From: Pseudomaricurvus hydrocarbonicus
Lineage (GTDB): Bacteria > Pseudomonadota > Gammaproteobacteria > Pseudomonadales > Cellvibrionaceae
Direction: 5' to 3'
Length of the DNA stretch: 64,000 nucleotides
NCBI RefSeq assembly: GCF_011602365.1
Contig: NZ_JAAONZ010000004.1
Span: 310,001 to 374,000, forward strand
The position numbers and the translations under genes are program-made. Position 1 is the stretch's first letter. Each line of letters starts with the position of its first letter. Positions 20,835 to 30,423 of the stretch are shown piece after piece. The notes under the pieces were generated by a model. The model was given only the letters and a program-made list of their open reading frames with translations, was not told the DNA's origin and did no database searches.

Positions 20835-22835
20835 TTACCGGGCTTCAGCTGCTGCCGGGTCTTGGCTCGCGACTGTTTCATTAGTGAGGCTTTCGGTGGC
20901 TTTCGCAGTCGCTCGGTAGCGCTTATCGAGCACCGCCAGCAGACCGCCAAGCCCCATCAGGATGGCCCCCAGCCAAATCCACCGCACGAAGGGTTTGTAA
21001 TGAATTCTTACAGCCCAGGCTCCGTCGGGAAGCGGCTCGCCCAGGGCGACGTAAAGATCGCGCCAAAACCCGGCATTTATTCCTACCTCGGTCATCAGGT
21101 TACCGCCGGACAGATAGCGACGCTTCTCAGGGTGTAGAACATCAATGACCTTATCGTTCCGATAAACCTCAATCACACCCCGGTCAGCCAGGTAATTGGG
21201 GCCGCGCAGTTTTTCGGCGCTTTTAAAATGGTACTCGTAACCACCCTGCTCTATGCGCTGCCCCACTTCCATGCGGATGTCCTGATGATCTGAATAGATG
21301 GTATTCAGACTGGCACCGAGTAAGGTAAAGGCGACCCCGGTGTGAGCTAAAAGCATGCCTTTGTAACTCAGGGAGAACTGCCCAAAGCCTTTTAGCCAGC
21401 CTTTCTTGTTGCGCAGGCGATAGCGTATGTCGGTCAGGGTAGCCAGAACGATCCAGCTGCCCACCGTGATCGCAAGCGCCGCCGAGATCGAGTATTCATC
21501 CGCAATAACCAGCGGCAACAAAGCGCCTAAAGCCACACTCAATACCGCCGGCTTCAGCAGCCACGCCTTCAACGTACTCAGCTGGCCCCGCTTCCAGTTA
21601 ACCAAAGCCGCTGAGCCCAGCAGCACCGCCAGCAAGACCATCAAGGGGATGAAGAAGAAATCAAAATACGGTGGCCCGACCGAGATTTTCCCCCAGTTGA
21701 GCGCATCGGCAATCAACGGGTAGAGGGTACCCAATAAGATGGTGCCTGTGGCAACCACCAGCAAGACGTTATTCCCCAGCAGGAAGGCTTCGCGCGATAA
21801 CCACTCAAAACTGGCTGCCGCCTTCACCGATGGCGCCCTGAACGCATACAGCGTCAAGGATCCCCCAACCACCAACGCCAGGAAAATCAGGATAAATACC
21901 CCGCGCTCAGGGTCCGCGGCAAACGCGTGCACCGAGGTCAACACACCGGATCTAACCAGGAAAGTGCCCAGCAAACTCAGGGAAAACGCAAAAATAGCGA
22001 GCAATAACGTCCAGCTTTTAAACACGCCCCGCTTTTCGGTCACGGCCAGGGAGTGGATTAAAGCCGTTCCCACCAGCCAGGGCATAAAGGAAGCATTTTC
22101 AACCGGGTCCCAGAACCACCAGCCGCCCCAGCCTAATTCGTAATACGCCCACCAGCTGCCCAGGGCTATCCCGATCGTCAGGAAGGCCCAGGCAACCGTC
22201 GTCCAGGGACGCGACCAGCGCGCCCAGGCACTGTCCAGGCGGCCCGACAGGAGCGCGGCGATGGCAAACGCAAACACCACGGAAAATCCCACATAGCCCA
22301 TGTACAGCATGGGTGGATGGATGATCAGGCCAAAGTCCTGCAACAGCGGGTTTAAATCACCGCCATCGGCCGGAGGGTTGGGCAACAACCGGTCAAACGG
22401 ATTGGAGGTCAATAACACAAAGGCACAAAAACCAATGGCGATCATACCCATCACTGACAGCACCCGCGCCACCATGTCCAGCGGCATATCTTTGCTGTAG
22501 ATGGCCACCGCCAGAGTCCAGCCGGACAGAATCAGCACCCAGAGCAACAGCGACCCTTCATGCCCTCCCCAGACCGCGCTGACCTTGTACTGCAGGGGCA
22601 GCAGGCTATTGGACTGATTGGCCACGTAAGCGACCGAGAAATCATCCTGCACAAACGCGTAGACCAGGCACGCAAACGACAGGCCCACGAAGACAAACAT
22701 CCCCAGCGCCATGCTGCGACCGGAAGCCATCATGACCCGGTTGCCCGTGTGAGCCCCCCACAGAGGAACGATCGTGAGAGCAATCGCCAGACAGAAAGCC
22801 AGAATTAACGCGAAATGACCAAACTCAGGAACCAT
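20835..22835 (-). CDS. ccmF: Heme lyase CcmF
   Basis: CcmF is the large integral membrane subunit that, with CcmH and CcmI, ligates heme to apocytochrome c. The 666-residue protein has many membrane helices, the tryptophan-rich WWD motif (WGGWWFWDPVENASFMPWL) and conserved histidine contexts such as LIIHPPMLYMGYVG and WGGHEGSLLLW. Its start overlaps the end of ccmE by 11 nt, which indicates translational coupling. The length matches the family. Confidence 0.97.
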   Translation of the reverse strand: MVPEFGHFALILAFCLAIALTIVPLWGAHTGNRVMMASGRSMALGMFVFVGLSFACLVYAFVQDDFSVAYVANQSNSLLPLQYKVSAVWGGHEGSLLLWVLILSGWTLAVAIYSKDMPLDMVARVLSVMGMIAIGFCAFVLLTSNPFDRLLPNPPADGGDLNPLLQDFGLIIHPPMLYMGYVGFSVVFAFAIAALLSGRLDSAWARWSRPWTTVAWAFLTIGIALGSWWAYYELGWGGWWFWDPVENASFMPWLVGTALIHSLAVTEKRGVFKSWTLLLAIFAFSLSLLGTFLVRSGVLTSVHAFAADPERGVFILIFLALVVGGSLTLYAFRAPSVKAAASFEWLSREAFLLGNNVLLVVATGTILLGTLYPLIADALNWGKISVGPPYFDFFFIPLMVLLAVLLGSAALVNWKRGQLSTLKAWLLKPAVLSVALGALLPLVIADEYSISAALAITVGSWIVLATLTDIRYRLRNKKGWLKGFGQFSLSYKGMLLAHTGVAFTLLGASLNTIYSDHQDIRMEVGQRIEQGGYEYHFKSAEKLRGPNYLADRGVIEVYRNDKVIDVLHPEKRRYLSGGNLMTEVGINAGFWRDLYVALGEPLPDGAWAVRIHYKPFVRWIWLGAILMGLGGLLAVLDKRYRATAKATESLTNETVASQDPAAAEAR

Positions 22836-23289
22836 AATTCATGCCTTCACAGGTTTTCTGGTGTTCACCGGTATTTTGCATGGCTTCAGCCACCTCAGGG
22901 GGGGTGTAGGTTTCATCGTGCTTGGCCAAGACTTCAGACGCCATGAACACGCCTTCACCATTCAGCTTGCCGTTCACCACCACCGCTTCACCCTCAGCGA
23001 ACAAATCCGGCAGAATCCCACTGTATTGAACTTCCACCGAAGCGGCACCATCGGTAATGAGGAAACTGACATCCAGATTGTCTTTTGCTCGCCGAACCTC
23101 CCCCGGCAGCACACAACCGCCGGCGCGAATGCGCTTGTCGACAGGAGCCTCACCCGCAATGATCTTGGATGGGGGGTAAAATAAATTGATGTTTTCCCTG
23201 AGGGCGTAGGCCAACAGGCCCACAGCGACACTGGCGAAAATCACCACAAATAACACCATTATTAAACGCTGTTTTCTTACCGGGTGCAT
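22825..23289 (-). CDS. ccmE: Heme chaperone CcmE
   Basis: CcmE is the periplasmic heme chaperone: it receives heme from CcmC covalently on a histidine and hands it to CcmF. The 154-residue protein has an N-terminal anchor (LIMVLFVVIFASVAVGLLAYAL), an OB-fold domain, and the heme-binding HxxxY motif at His124-Tyr128 (LAKHDETYTPPEV). The tail after this is short. It lies between ccmD (89 bp upstream) and ccmF (11-nt overlap). Confidence 0.97.
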   Translation of the reverse strand: MHPVRKQRLIMVLFVVIFASVAVGLLAYALRENINLFYPPSKIIAGEAPVDKRIRAGGCVLPGEVRRAKDNLDVSFLITDGAASVEVQYSGILPDLFAEGEAVVVNGKLNGEGVFMASEVLAKHDETYTPPEVAEAMQNTGEHQKTCEGMNYGS

Positions 23290-23378
23290 GCAAACTCTCT
23301 CTTTCTAAAACTGTGTGTTCGGTATTCGTACGGGCGGCTCTTAGCCGATCACCAAGAGCAAGCCTTTGCGTGACGTAT

Positions 23379-23579
23379 TCAGGACGTTTGATGTCTCATT
23401 TCATGCTCCCGGACTCTCGCTTGCCGCTTCAGGTCGGCCATTAATGCACGGCGCTTGATCACCGGTGAAAGCAGTAAATAGGTCAACGCCAGGGCTGTGA
23501 TCACATAACAGGCCCACACATAAGGGCCGTGACCGGACATCCACAAAAAACCCTGCAAACTTTCAAATTGAAACTTCAT
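23379..23579 (-). CDS. ccmD: Heme exporter protein CcmD
   Basis: A 66-residue single-pass membrane protein that assembles with CcmABC and is needed to release holo-CcmE. The features match: WMSGHGPYVWACYVITALALTYLLLSP forms the helix, followed by a strongly charged cytoplasmic tail (KRRALMADLKRQARVREHEMR). Position between ccmC and ccmE confirms the call despite weak sequence conservation in this family. Confidence 0.92.
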   Translation of the reverse strand: MKFQFESLQGFLWMSGHGPYVWACYVITALALTYLLLSPVIKRRALMADLKRQARVREHEMRHQTS

Positions 23580-23654
23580 GTACGGCTTCCAATAAGAATT
23601 GAATGAGCACCCGGCCAGCGCCGGATGATGACAAAACGGTTCCTCTAGAGGTGA

Positions 23655-24395
23655 TCAGGTCTTCACCGCCAACTCCTGGACCCAGCGAGTTTTCTTTTCC
23701 CGACTGAGGATCTCGGTCCGCGTTCTCATCAGCAAGACCAGGGCGTAAAAGACGTAAAACCCCACCACCATCACCAGCAGTGGATACAGCATGGTCGGAT
23801 GAATGGTCGATTCTGAGGTGAATTTGATCGTTGCAGGCTGATGCAGGGTGTACCACCAATCCACCGACTTATAAATAATGGGAATGTTGACGGTGCCCAC
23901 CAGCGCCAAGATGGCGCTGGCCTTATTGGCCGTATCCTGATTCTGGTAGGCCTCTTGCAGTGCGATCACACCCAGATACAAAAAGAACAACACCAGCATG
24001 GAGGTGATGCGGGCATCCCAAACCCACCAGGTTCCCCAGGTCGGCTTGCCCCAAACGGCACCGGTGATCAAGGCGACAAACGTCAGTACCGCGCCAATGG
24101 GGGCCGCCGATTTCATCACCATATCGGCCAGTTTCATCTTCCAAATCAGGCCAATGGCACCGCTGATTGCCATGGTGTAATACCCAGCCAAGGCCAGGAA
24201 CGACGCGGGTACGTGAATATAAATAATGCGGTAACTGTTGCCCTGCTTCATATCGGCGGGTGCAAACGCCAACCCCCAGACAGCACCGACGATCAGCAAA
24301 CTGATGCTGATGGCGGCCAGCCAGGGAATCCAGGCGTTGGTTTTTTCAAAAAACCAGCGCGGAGAGCCTAATCGATGAAACCATTGCCAAGCCAC
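23655..24395 (-). CDS. ccmC: Heme exporter protein CcmC
   Basis: CcmC loads heme onto CcmE on the outer face of the inner membrane. The 246-residue protein has six hydrophobic helices and the WWD tryptophan-rich motif (WGTWWVWDARITSML). Conserved histidines flank it (IYIHVPAS, then a second near STIHPTMLYPL). It follows ccmB after a 212-bp gap (24396-24607) with no gene seen, which is long for this operon and could hold an internal promoter. Confidence 0.96.
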   Translation of the reverse strand: MAWQWFHRLGSPRWFFEKTNAWIPWLAAISISLLIVGAVWGLAFAPADMKQGNSYRIIYIHVPASFLALAGYYTMAISGAIGLIWKMKLADMVMKSAAPIGAVLTFVALITGAVWGKPTWGTWWVWDARITSMLVLFFLYLGVIALQEAYQNQDTANKASAILALVGTVNIPIIYKSVDWWYTLHQPATIKFTSESTIHPTMLYPLLVMVVGFYVFYALVLLMRTRTEILSREKKTRWVQELAVKT

Positions 24396-24607
24396 GTCTC
24401 TTCCTCATATTTCGCTACACATTGACCGGGTCCCCAGCAATAACGCAGCAATTCATCAAAAAATCTTTCATTTGGCCCGCAAGGAGCCATTTTACACTAC
24501 ATTGGCGGCCTGCCGGCGATTCACTCAGCCCCGCCTCGGAATCGCAAAGCCTTTCTTCAAACGTACAATTTCAAGTAAAACAGTGACCGCAACACTCGCC
24601 CATCCGT

Positions 24608-25342
24608 TCAACCGTTCACACTGATGCGCAAGGCTCCCGCTGCTGCGAGGGGGGCCAGTATCACCGACAAGGCCAGAAATGCCCCCAGCACTGCCAACTG
24701 CCCGCTCATCGGAAAACCGTCGATCGCACTGGTCACCGCACTTGCGCCAAATATCAGCACTGGAACATAAAGAGGCATAATGATCAACGAAATCAGAATT
24801 CCCCCCTTTCTCAAGGCCACCGTCAAAGCAGCACCAATAGCCCCGATCAAACTGAGGCACCCGGTGCCCAACAGCAGCGAAGCCATCAAGGGACCGTAAC
24901 CCGCTGACGGTAAAGACAGCATAACCCCCAAAATGGGTGCCATCACCGTCAGCGGCAGGCCAGTCACCAGCCAGTGCACCAGCACCTTCGCCAGCACTTG
25001 GAAATACAAGGGTTGCGGTGACATGAGCAGCTGTTCCAGCGAGCCATCTTCAAAATCACTGCGAAACAAGCCATCCAGTGAGAGCAGCGTTGCCAGCAGT
25101 GCCACCACCCAGATCATGCCCGGAGCCAGATTGGCCAATACCGCCGATTCCGGGCTGATGCCCAGCGGCACCATGGTAATCACCATCAGCAAAAACATGA
25201 TCGGGTTGGCCATTTCGCCCCGGTGCCGAAACGCAATCAACACGTCGCGGCGCAGCGTGGCCCAAAACCCCGCTCCGATACCGGGGGTCGCCAACGGCTG
25301 CGCTTGCAAGCTTACCCGCTCCTGCGGCTCCCGCGCGCTCAT
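24608..25342 (-). CDS. ccmB: Heme exporter protein CcmB
   Basis: CcmB is the membrane subunit of the CcmAB ABC module, whose ATP hydrolysis releases holo-CcmE from CcmC. The 244-residue protein has six predicted helices and family segments LRRDVLIAFRHRGEMANPIMFLLMV, LSLDGLFRSDFEDGSLEQLLMSP and MPLYVPVLIFGASAV. Its start overlaps the ccmA stop in an ATGA arrangement, so the two subunits are translationally coupled. Confidence 0.95.
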   Translation of the reverse strand: MSAREPQERVSLQAQPLATPGIGAGFWATLRRDVLIAFRHRGEMANPIMFLLMVITMVPLGISPESAVLANLAPGMIWVVALLATLLSLDGLFRSDFEDGSLEQLLMSPQPLYFQVLAKVLVHWLVTGLPLTVMAPILGVMLSLPSAGYGPLMASLLLGTGCLSLIGAIGAALTVALRKGGILISLIIMPLYVPVLIFGASAVTSAIDGFPMSGQLAVLGAFLALSVILAPLAAAGALRISVNG

Positions 25343-25998
25343 ACAATGTCACCTGCTGACCATTCAGACTGCGGCTTAAACTCTTCTAAATTGATCTTGC
25401 GAACCGCGCTCATCGACATATCCTGATGAGTCGTTAATAACACACAGCCGCCGCCGGCAGCGTGTTCGGCCATTAAATTTTCCAGATTTCGAACCCCTTG
25501 CTTGTCTATAGCGGTAAACGGTTCATCGAGTACCCAGACCCTGGCCGGAGTCAGAAACAAGCGTGCCAGCGCGACGCGACGCAATTGGCCGGCCGATAAA
25601 TGGTGGCAAGGCACATCCTCAAACCCGAACAACCCGACTTCTTCCAGGGCGGATTCAATCGTGCAGCGCTGATGGCCCTGATTGACTCCGCAAAACCAGT
25701 CCAGATTCTCTCGCGGTGTCAGCGCCTTCTTGACCCCAGGAAGGTGCCCAACGTAAAGCAGCTTGTTCAGGTAATCCAGGCGCTGGTCTTTTAACGGCGC
25801 TCCACACCACAAAATCTGTCCCTCGTAATCCGTGGATGTGGTTGTCAGCAAACGCAATAAGGTGGTCTTACCGCACCCATTGGGCCCCTCAATCTGCACC
25901 ACATCACCGGGCATGACCTTGAGGTCGAGGTTCTCAAACAGAACCCGCTCATCACGCTCGCAGCGGAGTGCCTGTAATTCGATCAGCGGTTGCGTCAT
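25339..25998 (-). CDS. ccmA: Heme exporter ATP-binding protein CcmA
   Basis: ATPase of the CcmAB complex, 219 residues. Walker A is GPNGCGKTTLLR; the ABC signature is LSAGQLRRVALARL and Walker B is ARVWVLDEPFTAID, followed by an H-loop in LLTTHQDM. All are in the right order for a single-domain ABC protein. I prefer ATG 25998; a GTG three codons upstream (26007) is too close to the AAGGA. It is the first gene of the ccmABCDEFG-CWC operon on the minus strand. Confidence 0.95.
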   Translation of the reverse strand: MTQPLIELQALRCERDERVLFENLDLKVMPGDVVQIEGPNGCGKTTLLRLLTTTSTDYEGQILWCGAPLKDQRLDYLNKLLYVGHLPGVKKALTPRENLDWFCGVNQGHQRCTIESALEEVGLFGFEDVPCHHLSAGQLRRVALARLFLTPARVWVLDEPFTAIDKQGVRNLENLMAEHAAGGGCVLLTTHQDMSMSAVRKINLEEFKPQSEWSAGDIV

Positions 25999-26007
25999 GC
26001 CACACAC

Positions 26008-26457
26008 GATTCCTTGGAAAAATCTTCAGGGTGCTCGTCTAAAAGCTCTTTTTAAGTGCGCTCTTCAAGAGCGTCTAAAATACCCGGCTTGTGTACCGGC
26101 TGTGGATTACTGCCGTACCGGCTTTGGAAAAAAGCCCACTCAATAGCGAGCGGCCTTGGTAAATTCCTGCCAGGCAGACACGCCATAAGCACCAGGTACG
26201 TTAAGCAAGGTAAAGCAAAATCATGCAAAGTTAAGCGAAATCAAAGTCTTAGCTGGCATGTTCAGATTGGCAGCAATCTTACTGACAAAACGCATAAATT
26301 TCATCGTGAATTTGCCCCAACATCGCTTTACGCCCTACTCTCCCTGCCGATTCGGAGCCCAATCAGACCTGTCTGGGGCCCGTTTTCCTCAAGATTGACA
26401 GTGGTATACTGACGGTCTGTAGAAAATCCGCCCCTTTTTCGAGACTCCTGAACGCCT
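26008..26457. promoter_or_regulatory. Divergent promoter region of ccmA and the garR-like gene
   Basis: This 450-bp gap has no convincing ORF. A perfect 7-1-7 palindrome, CGCTCTT-C-AAGAGCG, lies at 26059-26073, about 60 bp before ccmA, and could be an operator. For the rightward gene an extended -10 box, TGGTATACT (26402-26410), is clear. Near 26203-26240 loose repeats of TTAAGC/TAAAGC occur. I saw no FNR-type site here. Confidence 0.5.
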
Positions 26458-27396
26458 ATGCCCACCCCACAGTCATCCGCTACACACTTCGAGACCTCCA
26501 GCTCCAGCGGCAAGCCCGTGCTGGGCTTTATCGGTATGGGGCTAATGGGCGTGCCCATGACCACTCGACTGTTACAGGCCGGCTTCGAAGTGAATGTCTG
26601 GATCCGCAACCCGGACAAACTGCAACAGCCCGCACGGCTCGGGGCCAGCCCCTGCACTGACCTGCAAGCACTTGTGCGCGGCAGCGACATCATCATGCTC
26701 TGCGTGTCTGACACAGACGCGGTAAAACACATCGTCGAAGGCCCACGGGGCCTTAAAGCCTTCGTCAAACCGGGCACCATCATCGTTGACTTCTCCAGCA
26801 TTTCGCCTGATGCCACCCGCGACCTTGCGGATCAGTTGCTCAACCAATGCGGGGCGCAGTGGGTTGATGCCCCGGTTTCCGGTGGCGTTAGCGGTGCAGA
26901 AACCGGCAGTTTGGCGATCATGGCAGGCGGACCCGAAGCAACCATTGACGCCATACGCCCGATTCTGTCTCACTTGTCCCAGCGAGTCACCCGCATGGGC
27001 CAGGTGGGCAGCGGCCAGACCACCAAGATCTGCAATCAGATGCTCGTCAGCTGCAACCTGATGGTCATGGCCGAAGTCATGGCGATGGCAGAAAAGGCCG
27101 GCGTGGACACCCACAAGATCCCGCAAGCGCTTAAGGGCGGGTTCGCAGACTCCCTGCCGCTGCAGCTAACCGGATCACGCATGGCAGACAAAGATTTTGA
27201 GCCGGTGAAATGGCATGTTAAAACCCTCCTCAAGGATCTCGACCTGTCCGCCAACCTGGCCCGCCAGAGCAACGCCAATACCCCGATGAGCCAGCTGGCT
27301 CGGGAATTGATGCAACAACACGCCAACGGCGGCAATCAAGACAAAGATCCCGCCACCCTAGTCGAACTGTACTCATCAGGGTGTCATGCACCTTAA
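26458..27396 (+). CDS. 3-hydroxyisobutyrate dehydrogenase / tartronate semialdehyde reductase family protein
   Basis: A 312-residue NAD(P)-dependent beta-hydroxyacid dehydrogenase. The Rossmann motif is VLGFIGMGLMGVPMTTRLLQAGFEV. The substrate motif DAPVSGGVSGAETGSL and the catalytic-lysine region GSGQTTKICNQMLV follow, then the C-terminal helical domain (KDLDLSANLA). Family members reduce tartronate semialdehyde (GarR/GlxR) or oxidise 3-hydroxyisobutyrate. The next gene resembles hydroxypyruvate isomerase, which favours the glyoxylate/tartronate semialdehyde role, although no glyoxylate carboligase gene is in view. Confidence 0.88.
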   Translation: MPTPQSSATHFETSSSSGKPVLGFIGMGLMGVPMTTRLLQAGFEVNVWIRNPDKLQQPARLGASPCTDLQALVRGSDIIMLCVSDTDAVKHIVEGPRGLKAFVKPGTIIVDFSSISPDATRDLADQLLNQCGAQWVDAPVSGGVSGAETGSLAIMAGGPEATIDAIRPILSHLSQRVTRMGQVGSGQTTKICNQMLVSCNLMVMAEVMAMAEKAGVDTHKIPQALKGGFADSLPLQLTGSRMADKDFEPVKWHVKTLLKDLDLSANLARQSNANTPMSQLARELMQQHANGGNQDKDPATLVELYSSGCHAP

Positions 27397-27460
27397 GCCT
27401 TATGACTCCCGCCGAAGCCACAGACGGCAACCCCATTAAAAATATTGAAACAACACCACC

Positions 27461-28234
27461 ATGAAACTATGCGCTAACATTTCCACGCTGTTTACCGAGC
27501 ACCCTCTTGCGGAGCGTTTCGCGGCGGCGAGGCAGAACGGTTTTAACGCTGTCGAAATTCAATTCCCATACGACGAGGATCTGCAGCTCCTGATCGACCG
27601 GCAACAGCAAGCCGACACCAGGATTGCCCTGATCAATGTGCCTGCGGGCGATTTAATGGCGGGCGGCCTGGGGTTAGCCTGCTCACCGAACACCACCGAT
27701 GCTTTCAGGCATGCCGTTGACCAGTGCCTGATCTATGGGGAGAGTTTGCAGGTCGATTGTGTCAACGTACTGGCCGGCAGAGTCCCGGACCAGAAGCAGA
27801 GCGATCGGTGCTTTGATGTGTTTTTGCACAATTTGGAGTACTGCGCGGACCAGTTCCAGTCGATCGGAGTGACCACGGTATTTGAAGCCATCAACACTTA
27901 CGACATGCCGGACTTTTTGATTCACAGTGTGGCTCAGATGCAACAAGTCCTGAAAGACCTCAACCATCGCACCGTCAAAATGCAATATGATTTGTATCAC
28001 ATGGCCCGTATGAATGAGCCCACACAAGCTCTGTTGCCGCAGATTCTATCCGATATCGGACACCTACAATTTGCGGATACGCCCCACCGACACCAACCAG
28101 GTACGGGGAACCTGGCGTTTGAGAAAATCATTCAGCAACTGCAAGATCTACGCTACGACAAATGGATTGGTGCGGAATACAAGCCCGACGGCAATACCGA
28201 AGACTCCCTCGACTGGATGTCGTTATTCTCTTAA
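27461..28234 (+). CDS. Hydroxypyruvate isomerase-like TIM-barrel protein
   Basis: A 257-residue xylose-isomerase-like TIM barrel. Metal-ligand regions are visible: VFEAINTYDMPDF, VKMQYDLYHMAR, IGHLQFADTPHRHQPGTGN and WIGAEYKP, the pattern of hydroxypyruvate isomerase (Hyi) and OtnI. It would interconvert hydroxypyruvate and tartronate semialdehyde, or a related acyclic keto-acid. It follows the GarR-like reductase by 64 bp, and the two probably form an operon. Confidence 0.88.
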   Translation: MKLCANISTLFTEHPLAERFAAARQNGFNAVEIQFPYDEDLQLLIDRQQQADTRIALINVPAGDLMAGGLGLACSPNTTDAFRHAVDQCLIYGESLQVDCVNVLAGRVPDQKQSDRCFDVFLHNLEYCADQFQSIGVTTVFEAINTYDMPDFLIHSVAQMQQVLKDLNHRTVKMQYDLYHMARMNEPTQALLPQILSDIGHLQFADTPHRHQPGTGNLAFEKIIQQLQDLRYDKWIGAEYKPDGNTEDSLDWMSLFS

Positions 28235-28273
28235 CCTTGCGTTAAACCTTTTAACGCTTGCAAGGCAGACAAC

Positions 28274-29134
28274 ATGACCAGCCCAAACAAAGACGCCCGG
28301 CTTGACAATACCTTCATCACCGCAGATGAGCTCGCGGATGAGCTGACGAATACCGTGATTCTGGATTGCCGGTTTTCACTGGCGGATCCCCAAGAGGGTG
28401 AACGCTTGTATCAGCTTGACCACATTCCAGGGGCGCTCTATTGCCATCTGGAAAAGCACCTCTCGGCGGAAAAACAACAGCACGGTGGCCGCCACCCTCT
28501 TCCTGATGCTGAGTTTTTTGCCCGGCAACTGCAGAGCTGGGGGATTAATGCCGGGACACCGGTCGTGGTGTACGATGATCAACGTTTTGCCTTTGCCGCC
28601 AGAGCCTGGTGGTTATTGAAAGCCGCTGGCATCAACAATGTCAAATTCCTTGATGGTGGCTATCAGGCCTGGAAAGCACAACGTCATCCCATCGAAACGG
28701 AACCGAAAGATGTGCCGACCGGTAACACCTCGGAAACCCATTTATTCGAGGTCAATAACACCGTTAACTTTGACATGATCTTTCAATCCCTAAACCAGTC
28801 AGCCTACCAGTTGATCGATAGCCGTGAAGCTCCCCGCTATCGAGGCGAATCCGAACCTATAGACCCGGTTGCCGGGCACATCCCCGGAGCCATCAACAAA
28901 CCCTGGGCTGACATTACCGACGAAGCGGGTTTCATTCGACCGCAGGCGTTTCATGACCTGCGATGGCAGGGCATCAAGGATGACAAACCGCTGGTGATTT
29001 ACTGCGGTTCCGGCGTCACCGCCTGTGTCAATATTGTGTCCGCCCAGCTGGCGGGGAAACAACCGTTGTTATACCCCGGCAGCTGGAGCGATTGGTGCAG
29101 TTTTCCTCAAGCGCCTATTAGCACACATAGCTAG
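28274..29134 (+). CDS. sseA: 3-mercaptopyruvate/thiosulfate sulfurtransferase
   Basis: A 286-residue two-domain rhodanese. Both repeats are present: an inactive N-terminal domain (VILDCRFSLADPQEGERLYQLDHIPGALYCHLEKHLS) and an active C-terminal domain with catalytic Cys244 in CGSGVTACVN. The CGSGVT loop is typical of 3-mercaptopyruvate sulfurtransferase (SseA) rather than classical thiosulfate rhodanese. It transfers sulfane sulfur to cyanide or thiols in the cytoplasm. It begins 39 bp after the hyi-like gene and may be co-transcribed. Confidence 0.93.
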   Translation: MTSPNKDARLDNTFITADELADELTNTVILDCRFSLADPQEGERLYQLDHIPGALYCHLEKHLSAEKQQHGGRHPLPDAEFFARQLQSWGINAGTPVVVYDDQRFAFAARAWWLLKAAGINNVKFLDGGYQAWKAQRHPIETEPKDVPTGNTSETHLFEVNNTVNFDMIFQSLNQSAYQLIDSREAPRYRGESEPIDPVAGHIPGAINKPWADITDEAGFIRPQAFHDLRWQGIKDDKPLVIYCGSGVTACVNIVSAQLAGKQPLLYPGSWSDWCSFPQAPISTHS

Positions 29135-29403
29135 CACACACAGCACAAATGGCAGCACAGTAGACACCACAACACCTCCGGCCCAGTGACGTTAAAAACC
29201 TGACCGAAGTGTATTTAGAGCGGATTGGCTATGGTGTCGACTGACCCCGTTGAACTATAGTCAGTGCACTCTAAAAAACGGAATGGCTGATTTTTTTCAT
29301 GAATTCCTGATGCCCGTTTGTCAGTAGATCAATCGGTAGCCTTCAGGAGCTAATATCGGCGTTTCACAACAATATGCTTGCCCCCAGTCTAAGAGAGGAC
29401 AAT

Positions 29404-30282
29404 TTGACCAACTCAACAGAACAACTTGCGGAGATTATTGAGCTTGAGCAGCTGGACACCTTGTTGTTTCGGGGGACTACCCCAAAAACAGAACTGCCTC
29501 GGGTATTTGGCGGACAGGTGTTGGCGCAGGCCCTAAACGCGGCGATTCGCACCGTGCCCGAATCACGTCAAATGCATTCCATGCACGCCTATTTCTTACG
29601 CCCCGGGGACACCAGTCGTCCCATCATCTTTGAAGTCGACCCTATACGTGACGGCAATTCGTTTACCACCCGCCGGGTTGTTGCGATACAAAATGGCAAA
29701 GCCATTTTTAACACGTCACTGTCGTTCAAAATTCCTGAAGAAGGTCTGGAACACCAGGTGGACATGCCGGATGTGCCTGCCCCTGAAAGCTTAACTCCGG
29801 ATCGCGAGCGTATGCAGGAGTACCGGAAAGAACGCCCGGACGCCTCCCCGCCGCCGCCCGCCGATGCACTGGGTGCCTTTGAAGTTCGCACCAACGGTGA
29901 CCTGCCATTTCTCCAGCCCAAAGGCAGTGAACCGGTGCATGGCTTCTGGTTTAAATGTCGGGACAAGCTCGACAGGGGCTTTCCCATGCACCAGGCCTTC
30001 CTGGCCTATGCCTCGGATTTTCGCTTGTTAGCCTCTGCCCTGCTGCCTCATGAAGTTCGCTTTAGCGACAATGGTAATTCACTGCAAGCCGCGACGCTGG
30101 ATCACTGCATTTGGATTCACGCCGACTTTCGCGTGGACGATTGGATTTACTATCACATGGAGGGGCCGGTTGCAGCCGGAGGACGTGGCTTGAATTTTGG
30201 GCGTTTTTACACCCGTGACGGCCGCTTGGTTGCGTCTACCAGCCAGGAGGGTCTCATGCGCTTGCGTTCCGCCAAGGCCTAG
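29404..30282 (+). CDS. tesB: Acyl-CoA thioesterase II
   Basis: A double-hotdog thioesterase (292 residues) that hydrolyses medium- and long-chain acyl-CoAs, freeing CoA during fatty-acid turnover. Family motifs include RVFGGQVLAQALNAA, MHSMHAYFLRPGD and, near the end, ATLDHCIWIHADFRVDDWIYY and GGRGLNFGRFYTRDG. The best ribosome binding site (AGAGGACAAT) precedes TTG 29404. An in-frame ATG at 29374 would add ten residues not typical of the family. The 239-bp gap before it shows no gene. Confidence 0.92.
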   Translation: MTNSTEQLAEIIELEQLDTLLFRGTTPKTELPRVFGGQVLAQALNAAIRTVPESRQMHSMHAYFLRPGDTSRPIIFEVDPIRDGNSFTTRRVVAIQNGKAIFNTSLSFKIPEEGLEHQVDMPDVPAPESLTPDRERMQEYRKERPDASPPPPADALGAFEVRTNGDLPFLQPKGSEPVHGFWFKCRDKLDRGFPMHQAFLAYASDFRLLASALLPHEVRFSDNGNSLQAATLDHCIWIHADFRVDDWIYYHMEGPVAAGGRGLNFGRFYTRDGRLVASTSQEGLMRLRSAKA

Positions 30283-30344
30283 GGCCAAGTCACACCACAA
30301 GCACAACGTCTATCCGTACAATCTCTGCAAGCTTAGCGAGATTG

Positions 30345-30372
30345 AAAGCGAGCGGCGCCGATCGCTCGCTTT
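30345..30372. terminator. 10-bp hairpin between convergent tesB and msrA
   Basis: AAAGCGAGCG (30345-30354) pairs with CGCTCGCTTT (30363-30372) around an 8-nt loop. The stem ends in T3 on one strand and, by symmetry, on the other, so it may work in both directions. Confidence 0.6.
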
Positions 30373-30423
30373 ACTTTGCCGCTCTCCTGCCTGTTGTTTG
30401 CCCTTGGCGTCAAGCCAAGAGGA

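Noticed and set aside
20645-20950. 101-residue minus-strand frame between ccmF and ccmG
   Set aside because: It overlaps the ccmF 3' end in another frame, has repeated low-complexity residues and no family pattern.
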